Assembly (NCBI GenBank): GCA_905221615.1
Contig: CAJNDT010004924.1
Coordinates: 124,001-188,000 of the forward strand
DNA: 64,000 nucleotides
Source of the DNA: Symbiodinium sp. CCMP2592
Taxonomy: Eukaryota > Sar > Dinophyceae > Suessiales > Symbiodiniaceae
Reading direction: 5' to 3'
In this document: piece by piece, positions 18,964 to 27,776 of the stretch
How positions within the stretch are numbered: the stretch's first letter is position 1
Layout: the number at the start of each line of letters is the position of its first letter
Program-made: the position numbers and the translations under genes
The notes under the pieces: model-generated
Database searches by the model: none
What the model saw: only the letters and a program-made list of their open reading frames with translations
What the model was told of the DNA's origin: nothing

Positions 18964-20917
18964 TCACACGACCAACGGCTCCTCCTTGCTTTGAGCCGAA
19001 GGGGTGGCCGTCGCCGACGTGCTGGCGCGGCGGAACATCGCGGCCTGCCGGGCGGCGGCCTCCCGCGCCTCCTCCTCCGAGAGGTCCACCTTGACCTCGG
19101 GGATCGTTGCATCATCGGCGACGCCACAGGTGTTCTTGGCCATCTCCAGGTAGATATAGCCCTGCATCCCCCAGGTCGATGCCCAACTATTGCGCACGAT
19201 CCAGTATGGTTTGGGAGCCGTGGCATTGAAGCCGACGGCCATGACGCAGTGGTCCTGGTACGCCGCGCCCATCGGACCACATGCTTCCGCCGACAAAACA
19301 CCACCGGTGTAATCGTTCCAGACACCTGCGTTGACGCACACGGAGATGGGAGATTCCTCTAATGCAGCTGCCAATCCCTTCAGGTCCTGATTTTCACAGC
19401 TCCCCTCAGTGCACGGCTTCACCGCGTAGCTGTAGCCCGTCACGGCTGCGTAGCCGCCTGACAGCTGCATGTCAGGGCCGTCCATGGCTGCCACTTTCTC
19501 CTTGGGGCAGGCGACGGTGTCTGTGGACTCTGTAAGGCTCTGCTGGTAAGGGATGTAGAAGCTGTTGGCCAGGCCCGGCGCGGTCTTGAGATATTCGTAG
19601 GCACCCTCCGTGAAGCCCCCATTGCATCCTTGGCAACCATAAGTTCCGGTGCTGGGCGCGCAGCTGGTGATCCTGGGGTCTTCTTAAGGGATTCTTTTTA
19701 AATTGCCAGAATAAGGAAACCATATTATATACTATAGATCCCTATTATGGTAACTTAAATGACTTAAATTAAAGCCTTTAACGAGAACCCAGGATCTGTT
19801 GGGGAGACAGAGCAATGTCGTACCTGCCGCCGGAGGCCAGGATCAGTTGGGACTCGATGGCTTCCGTCGCACTGAATGCCCAGCCTAGGTTCAGGCTGAC
19901 CCTCTTTAAAAGTCGGTTTAGGGTTTAGGGTTCAGGGTCGGTAAGCAGATTCGTGAGAAAATGACAGTATTTCGTAGACGCACACAAGGAATTATGTGAT
20001 AGTACAGAATCAAAAACATTCCAATGGCCAAAACTGTAGGGGCCTTAAATCGTCGCCTTAATCGTTCGAACAGGGTTTTAAGGGATATTAGACTAGATCT
20101 GATTATAATAAGGAGCCCTCATCACCCTATTCTAATTACTAAGGCCCCTACATTTGCTTCCCGCCAAACCCTATACTAATTATTAAAGCCCTACAGTATA
20201 CCGAGCAGCAGGAGCCGCATTGTCCTTGATTCTTGATGGGCGTCACGGCCTCAGTGAGACGCCAGTCAACAGCCTTCGCCGACACCTGGGCTCTTCTTAA
20301 GGAGTTGAAGCTGCCCTGAAGGACACCGATACTATGTACTAATAGATACCTATTCTGGTAGCTTTTACCTTCACGAAACCGATACAGTACTCTTTACCAT
20401 AGATCTATACTTCTGGTAACTTAGACTCAGCTCCTTAACAGGAGCCCAGACACGGCATCGGAGAAGTTTCGCACCGGCGCGACGGGGACGAAGCTCTTGG
20501 GCTTGCGGTGGCCCCTGGCGAAGCTTGGCAGGTCAGGGGTTTAGCTTAGAGTCTTGTTTTGTTCATTCTTTCTGTTTTAATCTGTTGATTTTTCGTGCTT
20601 TCTTTTCCGTCAGCTGTGCAGATCCAGTTGTGGAACTTTAGGATTTGGTTGGGGCCATAGGGTCTGGGCCACGGCCTCTTGTACTTCTCCTCCTCATGAC
20701 GGTCTGCCATCCAAGTGATGCCGAAGGCGGGCTCACCGTTCAGCTTGTTCAGGTGATCGACTCGTGTCTGTGTGGCCTTGAAGAGCTGGTAGCGGGCCAC
20801 TTCCTCGCCCTTGCTGGAATAGCTCTTCTTGTACTTGTGCTTGAAGGCCTCCCAGTCCGGGTCGGAGATAGCGGCCACCGCCAAGGGAAGAACAGCCCAG
20901 GCTAACGCGCGGAACAT
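18964..20917 (-). CDS. Papain-like (C1A, cathepsin-type) cysteine protease, multi-exon
   Basis: Secreted or lysosomal thiol protease. Exon 1 starts at ATG 20917 with a signal peptide (MFRALAWAVLPLAVAAIS) and an I29-type inhibitor prodomain (DWEAFKHKYKKSY...ARYQLFKATQTRVDHLNKLN). It probably ends near 20676. Exon 2 (about 20500-20454) encodes HRKPKSFVPVAPVRNFSDAV. Exon 3 is 20285-20210 (AVDWRLTEAVTPIKNQGQCG). Exon 4 is 19884-19797 (WAFSATEAIESQLILASGG). Exon 5 is 19672-18964, with CNGGFTEGAYEY, DHCVMAVGF (catalytic His), RNSWASTWG (catalytic Asn) and a charged C-terminal tail to TGA. Gln and catalytic Cys (QGQCGSCW) span the exon 3/4 junction, so the triad is complete. Introns 2, 3 and 4 all start with a 4-bp sequence repeated at the next exon start (GTGT, GCTG, GATC), giving GT, GC and GA donors, all with AG acceptors. 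Exon boundaries of intron 1 are uncertain. Confidence 0.9.
19669..19796 (-). mobile_element. Introner-type element in protease intron 4 (family D)
   Basis: Element 19673-19792 has ends CTGGGGTCTTCTTAAGG and (inverted) CTGGGTTCTCGTTAAAGG, flanked by GATC at 19669-19672 and 19793-19796. On the minus strand the intron is one GATC copy plus the element: GA donor, CCCCAG acceptor, exon resuming with the second GATC. Joining the exons there restores SPQQITSCAPS, as expected for a papain fold. Confidence 0.88.
19885..20209 (-). other. Protease intron 3, with element pieces and a 4-bp flank duplication
   Basis: The intron opens GCTGCTCGG (GC donor) and ends CCTAG before GCTGGGCATTC, so GCTG is duplicated across it. 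It contains two family B-like arms (20036-20200) and a short telomere-like tract (19917-19937). The ends CTCGG...CCTAG resemble the CTGGG...CCCAG ends of family D, suggesting an older introner later invaded by other elements. Confidence 0.7.
20281..20453 (-). mobile_element. Introner-type element in protease intron 2 (family D)
   Basis: Element 20286-20449 starts CTGGGCTCTTCTTAAGGAG and ends CTCCTTAACAGGAGCCCAG, flanked by ACAC (GTGT on the gene strand) at 20282-20285 and 20450-20453. The intron is one GTGT plus the element, giving a GT donor from the target duplication and an AG acceptor from the element end. Splicing yields the in-frame SDAVSAKAVDW. Confidence 0.88.
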
Positions 20918-20964
20918 GATTGAAAGCTGAAACCTGAAAGCCTTGTGCTCCTTTGCTAAGCCTT

Positions 20965-20996
20965 CGTCGAGCCAAAATGCTGCACCAAAATGGCGA
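20965..20996 (-). other. Degenerate tandem SL relict upstream of the protease
   Basis: On the minus strand: GCCATTTTGGTGCAG followed directly by CATTTTGGCTCGACG, two neighbouring versions of the SL 3' part (CCATTTTGGCTCAAG) with a few substitutions. They lie 48-80 nt upstream of the protease ATG, where a retroposed, re-trans-spliced mRNA would carry them. Confidence 0.75.
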
Positions 20997-23240
20997 AGTA
21001 TAGTGTCGCGGATGAGTAACTAACAGCCGTCAAAATCAAGGAATCGAAGGCAAGAGCGCATGGATGAAAATGTCGTGGCTGCAGTTTGCCAGCTTACGAT
21101 TGAGGATGCTGATCTGCCATTCACCTCTGCAGTCACGTTTCGTTTTTGTACAGGCAACGGGGCCTCGCAAAGATGTGATGCCAAAAGGAGGTCACTAGCC
21201 ACATAAGTTCATCGACAAGATTCCCTCAGAAACTTACAAGTTCCCTGCAACATGCAACTGTAACCTGACACCAGCGCCAGTCAACCAGGCAAAAGCGCTC
21301 ATGAGAGCCTAAAATCCACTGATGGGAGGCCAAAAGCGGCGTTTAAGATTCTTGGGGTAGGGATTCCTGAATATGAACCTTTGGCCTCCTATGATCCACT
21401 CAGCTCGCCTGGCCACCCTAGTGAGACCAAGCTGCGGCGCAGCTGTGTCTTTGAGCCGCGGCCGCCGCTTCTGAGCCCTTGCAAGCTTCTTCTGCAGCTC
21501 AGGCAAGCACAGAAAAAAACTCTGCATCTGTTCTTACATATTCCATATGACATGCTATATAATGGCTCATGTGCTGTGCTTAGCGGCAAGGAGCGTGCCA
21601 ACTTCACAAAACTATGGGCGGACCCGCCTGGCGATGGCCCCCTCGCAATCCAGCTCCCCGGACGGCACATGGGCGCCCAGGGGGCGATTGTAGAGCGCCA
21701 TGCTGGCGCATTGCGAAGCTGTTTCTTGATGGGTGCCACGTGTGCAAAGACTATGCTGAGCCCTTCGGGTCGGGAGCTTCGGGTTGGCCTGGGGGTGTCA
21801 GCTTGCACGGGCTTCAGATGGCTGCAGGCTCTGGATCCCTGGTTCTGGCGAATCCGGCGGCATCCTGCAGCCCTGTGAGTTATGGGGACAGGCGGGAACC
21901 ACATCTATACAACGTAAGCCTATCGTTTCTCGTGAACTGATGAAGCCAGGCAGCGGAGGTTGAACTGGACTTTTCTTAAGCTGCTGGCGCATCAAGCCTG
22001 CCGAAGTGATTCGCAGTTCTGGCAACGAGCCCTCCGAGCGCAGAACCGAGGTTGGCGTCGGTGGACACGTCAACAGCCACAGATGCCCTGAGCAAATGAA
22101 TTTGTAACATATAAGTAGATTATAAGTAGTATGCACGTATGTGAGTATGCGCGCATGCACGCATGCATGCATGTGTGTATGTGTGTATACATACATACCT
22201 ACATAGTCTACACAAACAGTAGTATAGTAGAGAATTCACGTGCGCAGCTCCACTGCAAGCGCCCTAGGCTTCCGCGAAGCCACGGAAAACCCGGTGAGCC
22301 AGAGCTCCGCAGGACTTGCGGCCCAGCTGCGTGGTTTCAGTGACCACTTTGTCAACAGCAGCAGCGACGGTTCCCGCCTGCTCCCATGATTCGAGCAACA
22401 GGAACACGACGCTTTTAATTTTGGCAGGTACTCCCAAGCTGCTTCTAGGCCGTCTGTCCATCATGCAACCCACAGACGTCATGAGCATGAGCCGTGCTGT
22501 CCCCTACCGCAAGACCGGGATCAGGAAGCAACTCAAAGCATTAGACCATACTCGTCTAACTTGTTAACTTGTCCTGTTCCTGCTTGGTACTCCCGCACCC
22601 TAATTACTTGGTTTCAAGCATCAGCAACATGTCGGTCATGGCCTCAGCCTCGGCATCGTGACCAGCAACAGGAGGCATTTGCGAGAAGTCCGCAACCTCA
22701 GGAGACTTTCGATAGCGGCAGCGCGTGTTCGGGGGCGTTGACCGATTCGAATAACCTTCGAGAGAACATCAAACCCTTTTTCAGATGGCTTGGATTGTAT
22801 GCCAGCGAACACTCCTCAACAGCGGGGCCTTCTCGTTTGACGAGGGATGCAAACGCGGGAGTGAAAGAAACACGAGAAGTGAAGAAGAGTCGACGATCTC
22901 CTGAACTGTCTTCCGAAGTACTATCTGAACTAGCTTCTGAACTACACATCCGGCATGGGGCAACCTAGAGACTGCAGAACATCAAACCCTTTTCAGCACG
23001 GACTGAGGTGCCGGCCAGCGCCCACGAACATCAAACCCTAAACCTCAGCTGAAACCAAGTAGGGGCCCCGACCCACTCGAGCTCCACAGCAGGCGGTGCC
23101 TGCTCCTTTCTACGCGTGAAGCAGGAAAAGTTGGAGGTGCCAAGTTCTAGAACCTGGTACGTGCCGATGCTCCGAGCCGAAGGACGGACTGCCAAGTCAC
23201 TTGCGGCGATCTAGAATTCCAAAGGACAACAACGCGACGC
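20997..23240. other. No gene recognised
   Basis: Open frames on both strands at 21381-21904 have no recognisable domain. A CATG/CATA microsatellite lies at 22128-22202. I see no other feature. Confidence 0.45.
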
Positions 23241-23248
23241 CTTGAGCC

Positions 23249-23374
23249 CAGAATTTCATTGAAAGGTTCCCCAAAAGATTCAGAATTTCACCGAAAGTTT
23301 CCCCAAAAGATTCAGAATTTCACCGAAAGGTTCCCCAAAAGATTCAGAATTTCACCGAAAGGTTCCCCAAAAGA
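23249..23374. repeat. 32-bp tandem repeat
   Basis: About 3.7 copies of a unit reading GAAAGGTTCCCCAAAAGATT then CAGAATTTCACC, nearly identical, with sharp ends. Confidence 0.9.
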
Positions 23375-23479
23375 TCGGCTCCTGCGATGCCTCCTTGGCT
23401 GTATCGGCAGACCGGACCAGCCCGGTAGAGACGAATTCCTCGACCTCCCAAACAACAGCCGTTCAGGGTTTAGGGTTTA

Positions 23480-23665
23480 GAGGCCTTAATAGTTAGGATG
23501 GGGTTCCTTTTGGAGGGGTCTAAGGGTCTATAAGTCTCTATAAAGGGTTACTATATGGGCTTGGTATAGGGCGCTTTATAATAAGAATAGGGTTTCGTGG
23601 CCCATTATGCTATGATTATAGCAAGGAATCCCTAAAATAGTATTGTTGATTATTTAAGCCCCTAT
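23480..23665. mobile_element. Family B elements, overlapping
   Basis: GAGGCCTTAATAGTTAGGAT at the left, a second start at about 23570 (CTTTATAATAAGAATAGGG), and ATTATTTAAGCCCCTATT at the right. Probably one copy inserted into another. Confidence 0.6.
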
Positions 23666-23968
23666 TTTTTAGCTTTGGTGGTTTCGGCTGCACTCTCGGG
23701 ACAAGCCACGCGAGGTTGCTGGTGATTTGTTTAAGGCCATGAACAGAGAACGGCGCGAGACGGGAATTCAATTGAAACACGCCGATGCTTCTCAAAAGGC
23801 CGGACAACTTATCCTACCTAAACCCTAAACCCAGACCAAACCTTTTTGCAGCTGGGCTATTAGTGTCAGCCAGCGACCCATCCTTCTTTGAACCCGGGCT
23901 TGCTGGCTGCCAGGACTGACCCTCCGACCTGTTGCCAAGGATCCAGAAACTAAGAAACCAGTATCGAT

Positions 23969-24067
23969 TAGGAGCTGGCCCCACCCTGTAATAGTGACCA
24001 TAAGGATTATATTAGGGCCCTATTGTATTCCCATTATACCACTATTACAGGGTGGGGGCAGCTTCTA
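23969..24067. mobile_element. MITE-like hairpin, single-copy family M
   Basis: Ends pair AGGAGCTGGCCCCACCCTGT with ACAGGGTGGGGGCAGCTTCT, with TAATAGTG/CACTATTA continuing the stem. About 99 bp. Confidence 0.75.
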
Positions 24068-24370
24068 AAGTATCGACAAAATCGGCTCGTGTGATCGATC
24101 TGCGAAAGATCAAGAAGCAACCTGGTCCATTTTTTGAAACCGGACTTGATGACTGCCAGCACTTCCTCCTCTGCCGGTCTTCAGCTGAGGCCCGAAAACT
24201 TCAACACAGAAGCCCAGTTGCTAAACCCCAAACCCAACCCTAAACTCATAAGGCTCTTACATAAGGTACTGCAAATAAAGGCTGCTGGCCTCGGATGCCA
24301 GGGCCAGAGCTGTCGGACGCTCCCCCGGTGACCGGCAGAGGCTGCTGCGGAGCCACCTTCGGCTCTCTTT

Positions 24371-24472
24371 AGGTTTACCTTAACCCTGAAGGACCTACCT
24401 TTTTAAGGACATATCTAAGGAAAGCATAATAAGGAACCCTAAAAAGGTAGGTTATTCAGGGTTAAGGTAGAG
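24371..24472. mobile_element. MITE-like hairpin, single-copy family N
   Basis: Ends pair TTACCTTAACCCTGAA with TTCAGGGTTAAGGTA and continue as CCTACCTTTTT/AAAAAGGTAGG. About 100 bp. Confidence 0.75.
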
Positions 24473-24639
24473 TTTAGGGTAGGGTTTCGGCGCTCACACT
24501 CAGGGTAGGGTGTAGGGTTTAGGGTCTAGGATTTTGGTTTAAGTACTAAACCGAACAAGTACATGCAAATTTGAATCCACCAAGGGGGAGCAAATAAATC
24601 GTGCATAAATGAATGCATCTGAGTCCATGGGTGAGGGAA

Positions 24640-24780
24640 TCCATAAGTAGACATGTAACTAACTATACACATTATGTACATATGTGTATTATGCTACAAA
24701 GCATATGTATATGCACATATACATATGCATACATAGATGTATGTATTTACACACACATACACTCATGCATAGAGGTAACC
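24640..24780. repeat. CATA/TATG microsatellite-like tract
   Basis: Degenerate TATGTATATGCACATATACA-type sequence with no open gene. Confidence 0.7.
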
Positions 24781-25194
24781 TAGGTATGGACTCGTATAGA
24801 CCGACCAGTAGACAGGGTCATTCCATTCATGTGCGCAGACAAAAATCTGCATACAACACAACAAGTGGCATGCGAATGCTTGCAGGCTCCCGGTCGTGTT
24901 TGGTTAGGGGTGTTTTGACCTTGGTGCGCGCAAGGCTTCCTGCATGGCCACGAAGGCTCGGGCCGACTTCGAGTTCAACTCTCTGTGGCCATGGCTGAAG
25001 TTTCGAACTGCGCATCATCTGTGCTACTGAATTATTAAGGCCCCTATTAAAGAGCTCCATCATAGATACCTTTAAGGAACCCTTTAAAGGAACCCTAAGA
25101 CCCCTGGCCCTGTGGTAGCCAAAGCTTCTGCACAGGTCGCTGCCTGATGATGTCTGCAGGGTATGCCTCGGCGCAAAGACCGCGCGAACAGGCA

Positions 25195-25311
25195 GTTGCT
25201 GGGTTCTTGCTTAGGACTTTAATTTGCTACCAGAATAGGGATCTATAGGAACTCATATGGCTTACTTATCATAGTAACTTAAACTAAACCCCTTAACAAG
25301 AAGCCAGGTTG
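25195..25311. mobile_element. Family D element, intergenic copy
   Basis: Element 25199-25307 with ends CTGGGTTCTTGCTTAGG and CCTTAACAAGAAGCCAG, flanked by GTTG at 25195-25198 and 25308-25311. The same ends and 4-bp duplication as the two introners in the protease gene. Confidence 0.85.
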
Positions 25312-26440
25312 GCTGGATCGATGACGACGCATGCCCTGACGGATGCACTGGGATGACGGCTGCTTCTGCCTCTGTCGGCAGGTGAAAGCGCGCCTGCATG
25401 CTCAACGCGAGTATAAGAAGGACTTGCAATCAACACCGGTGTGAATGCTTGAACGTTTCACGAAGTGTCCCGGTGCCGGAGACGTGTGCCTGAATGTTGG
25501 CAAGCAGCGAGTCCATGGGGAACGGGTGAACGCCAGCCAAACAAGCGTATAGCACACAACCTGGTGCTGGCAAAAGTGCAGTCTTCGTGGGCAGGTTCAG
25601 CTGAAAGGCCATCTACCATTACCGTCGCCACAAGTTTGCGCACTGCAGCGACTACAAAGATGGAGGACTACCCCAGACAGCCCCTCGATGCCGCAGGGCT
25701 GGGCCGCCCCGCCGAGAGCAAAAATGTCCGCCTTGGGGCCTCAAAAGAGCTGTCACACTTGTCACCTTTGCATTTCACCTCCTTTGCCCAAGAATATCTG
25801 AGGCGGGCACCTATCGGCCATCTGAGATGCACGTCGGCAACCTCTTGCTGCAAGGCATGCTGGTGAAAAGCACGTACTAGCCGTATGTACCACATACACG
25901 ATGTAGTGGTCAGTTCCTGGACACTTCTTGACGAAGAGGTGGGGGTTCCGGAGTTACTCTTTACACTCTCGGAAACTCCAGGGGAGGTGTATCCGGCGTG
26001 GTCGGCGTGTCCGAAGTTACCCTGTAGGCCTTTTACTGTCTCACCCATCATCTGAAAAACATCAGTACCATGAACTTGAATTGTGCAACCCGGTCGTATG
26101 CAGTAGACGATCCAGTGTGTCACTGATGCCACTGCCCCCGCCCCTCTCACTCAGACCGAGCTCCTGGAGACAACGAGCAGGTGCACCCGGAACCACCGAA
26201 CTTGGACCGAACATCGTGCACATCTGCTGCTACACCACCGTGAGCACCTGCCTCTGGCGCCCGGTAGATCGTTGTGCACCGACCGTGCACGAACTCCTCT
26301 GCCTGGGACCAGAACATGCAAAAAAGCCACCACGAGACCCAAATTGTCTCTGGGTATGCTCCAGACATCACAAACGCCGCAACGCCCCGCAAGCGAAGAC
26401 TTCGAGACCTACTCTATAGGCCGTGGAGAAGTTGGACGCC

Positions 26441-26545
26441 TTATCTGGGTTCTTGTTAGGGATTTGTAATCAGGACATCATTTTATTTACTATAGATCCC
26501 TATTCTGGTAACTTAAGATACATCCCATAACAAGAACCCAGTTAT
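26441..26545. mobile_element. Family D element, intergenic copy
   Basis: Element 26445-26541 with ends CTGGGTTCTTGTTAGGG and CCCATAACAAGAACCCAG, flanked by TTAT on both sides. The best-conserved terminal repeats of the four copies. Confidence 0.87.
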
Positions 26546-26859
26546 GGAGTAACTGGCCAGCACGCCCTCTGCCAAAGCGATGAATGGCAGCCAAGTGTGC
26601 CAACTAGACCCAACTAGGCCCCATCCACATGTTCAGCGAAGTGAAGGACTCAAAAGGCCAAATTAGAATGCTTCGGTCAGGGGTACCTTATTTTGGGGTC
26701 GTTACAATAAGGATCCTACTATTTAGGGTACTGTATTCATTGAAACCAGAATGCGGATTCAGGCCTCTAAGACCAGCTTACGAGGCGCCCCGGTGAAGTC
26801 GAACGTGCGCTCGCCTGGCTTGGATTTCTTTGTCGGGCTCAGGGTTCGGATGAATCTTA

Positions 26860-26961
26860 GTTGCTGAGTTTATAAGCCCTCAAAAGCCTACACTTTCAGT
26901 TTTATAGTGGGTAATATAATCCCAAAAGTGTAAAGTGTATTTACTCAGCCACTAAGGAGTC
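26860..26961. mobile_element. MITE-like hairpin, family K copy 3
   Basis: Ends pair TTAGTTGCTGAGTTTATAAG with TTTACTCAGCCACTAAG, sharing the ACACTTTCAGTTTTATAGTG core with copies at 1846 and 16213. Confidence 0.75.
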
Positions 26962-27132
26962 AACTAGCAACTTGAATCAACGGCACTCTTTTTGCTTCAT
27001 AAGCCCACAGCCCACAAACCTGAATGAACCCTGAAACAAATGCTTCAGCTCCACTGAGCAGCGCGCTTGCTGACCCGAAGTCGCCCAATTTCCATAAGCC
27101 ATCTGCACCTCGTATCATTGGATTCGGGTCAC

Positions 27133-27241
27133 ATCTGGGTGGTTGTCAAAATTAGGGTCCCTTTTTGGGTACCATAAATATTAGATGCCGTATTATAATA
27201 GGGACCCAAAAAGGGACCATGATTTTGATAACCACCCATCT
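27133..27241. mobile_element. MITE-like hairpin, family G copy 1
   Basis: Element 27137-27237 with ends GGGTGGTTGTCAAAATTAGG and TTTTGATAACCACCC, flanked by ATCT on both sides. The second copy is at 58889. Confidence 0.87.
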
Positions 27242-27776
27242 AGAAGCCTTGAATGATTCATGCTGGCATTGCTTGGGGTTCCGTTTTGTCGGGACATTGC
27301 TGATACACCCCGAAATCTTGTTCTATTTTCTTTGCCCCAGGGGCCAAGGTATTTCTGATTCGGAGGCCCGGGGACCGTCATGCTCAGAAAGATGCTTATC
27401 CGAGCTCGCCCAGAAGCATCTAGAAACCTGCGATTTAGGCACAGGGACCCGACAGACTCCGCAAACATAGTCAGGCCGAGCCCACACCCACCTTGCGCAA
27501 CGAAGGTGCCAAAACATATCGAACCAAACACACCGCTTCTGTTGAAGCAGGGCTCTGCAGCTCTTCCTCCTCTCCAACACTGAGTTCATGTCAGGACAGG
27601 AAGGCCGATACACACCACCAGCCGAATTAAGAGGACAGGCAAAGCAAGGATAACGCTTTGGAGTCCATAGTCCAGCGCTCTCCCGATGCTAGGTGCATAG
27701 AGTTACAGTACAAAGATGCATGACAAGAGGTCGCCAGTCAAAGCCGCAAAGGAAAACGATGGATGGACGTTTTTGC

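Larger units (their letters stand above)
25312..27130. other. No gene recognised; small elements only
   Basis: Several overlapping open frames occur at 25465-26470 on both strands, none with a recognisable domain. The rest is family D (26441), a family A fragment (26680-26735) and family K (26860). Confidence 0.45.

Noticed and set aside
21381-21904. Overlapping open frames of 165 and 171 codons
   Set aside because: Both strands open, no domain, odd composition; GC-rich chance frames are expected here.
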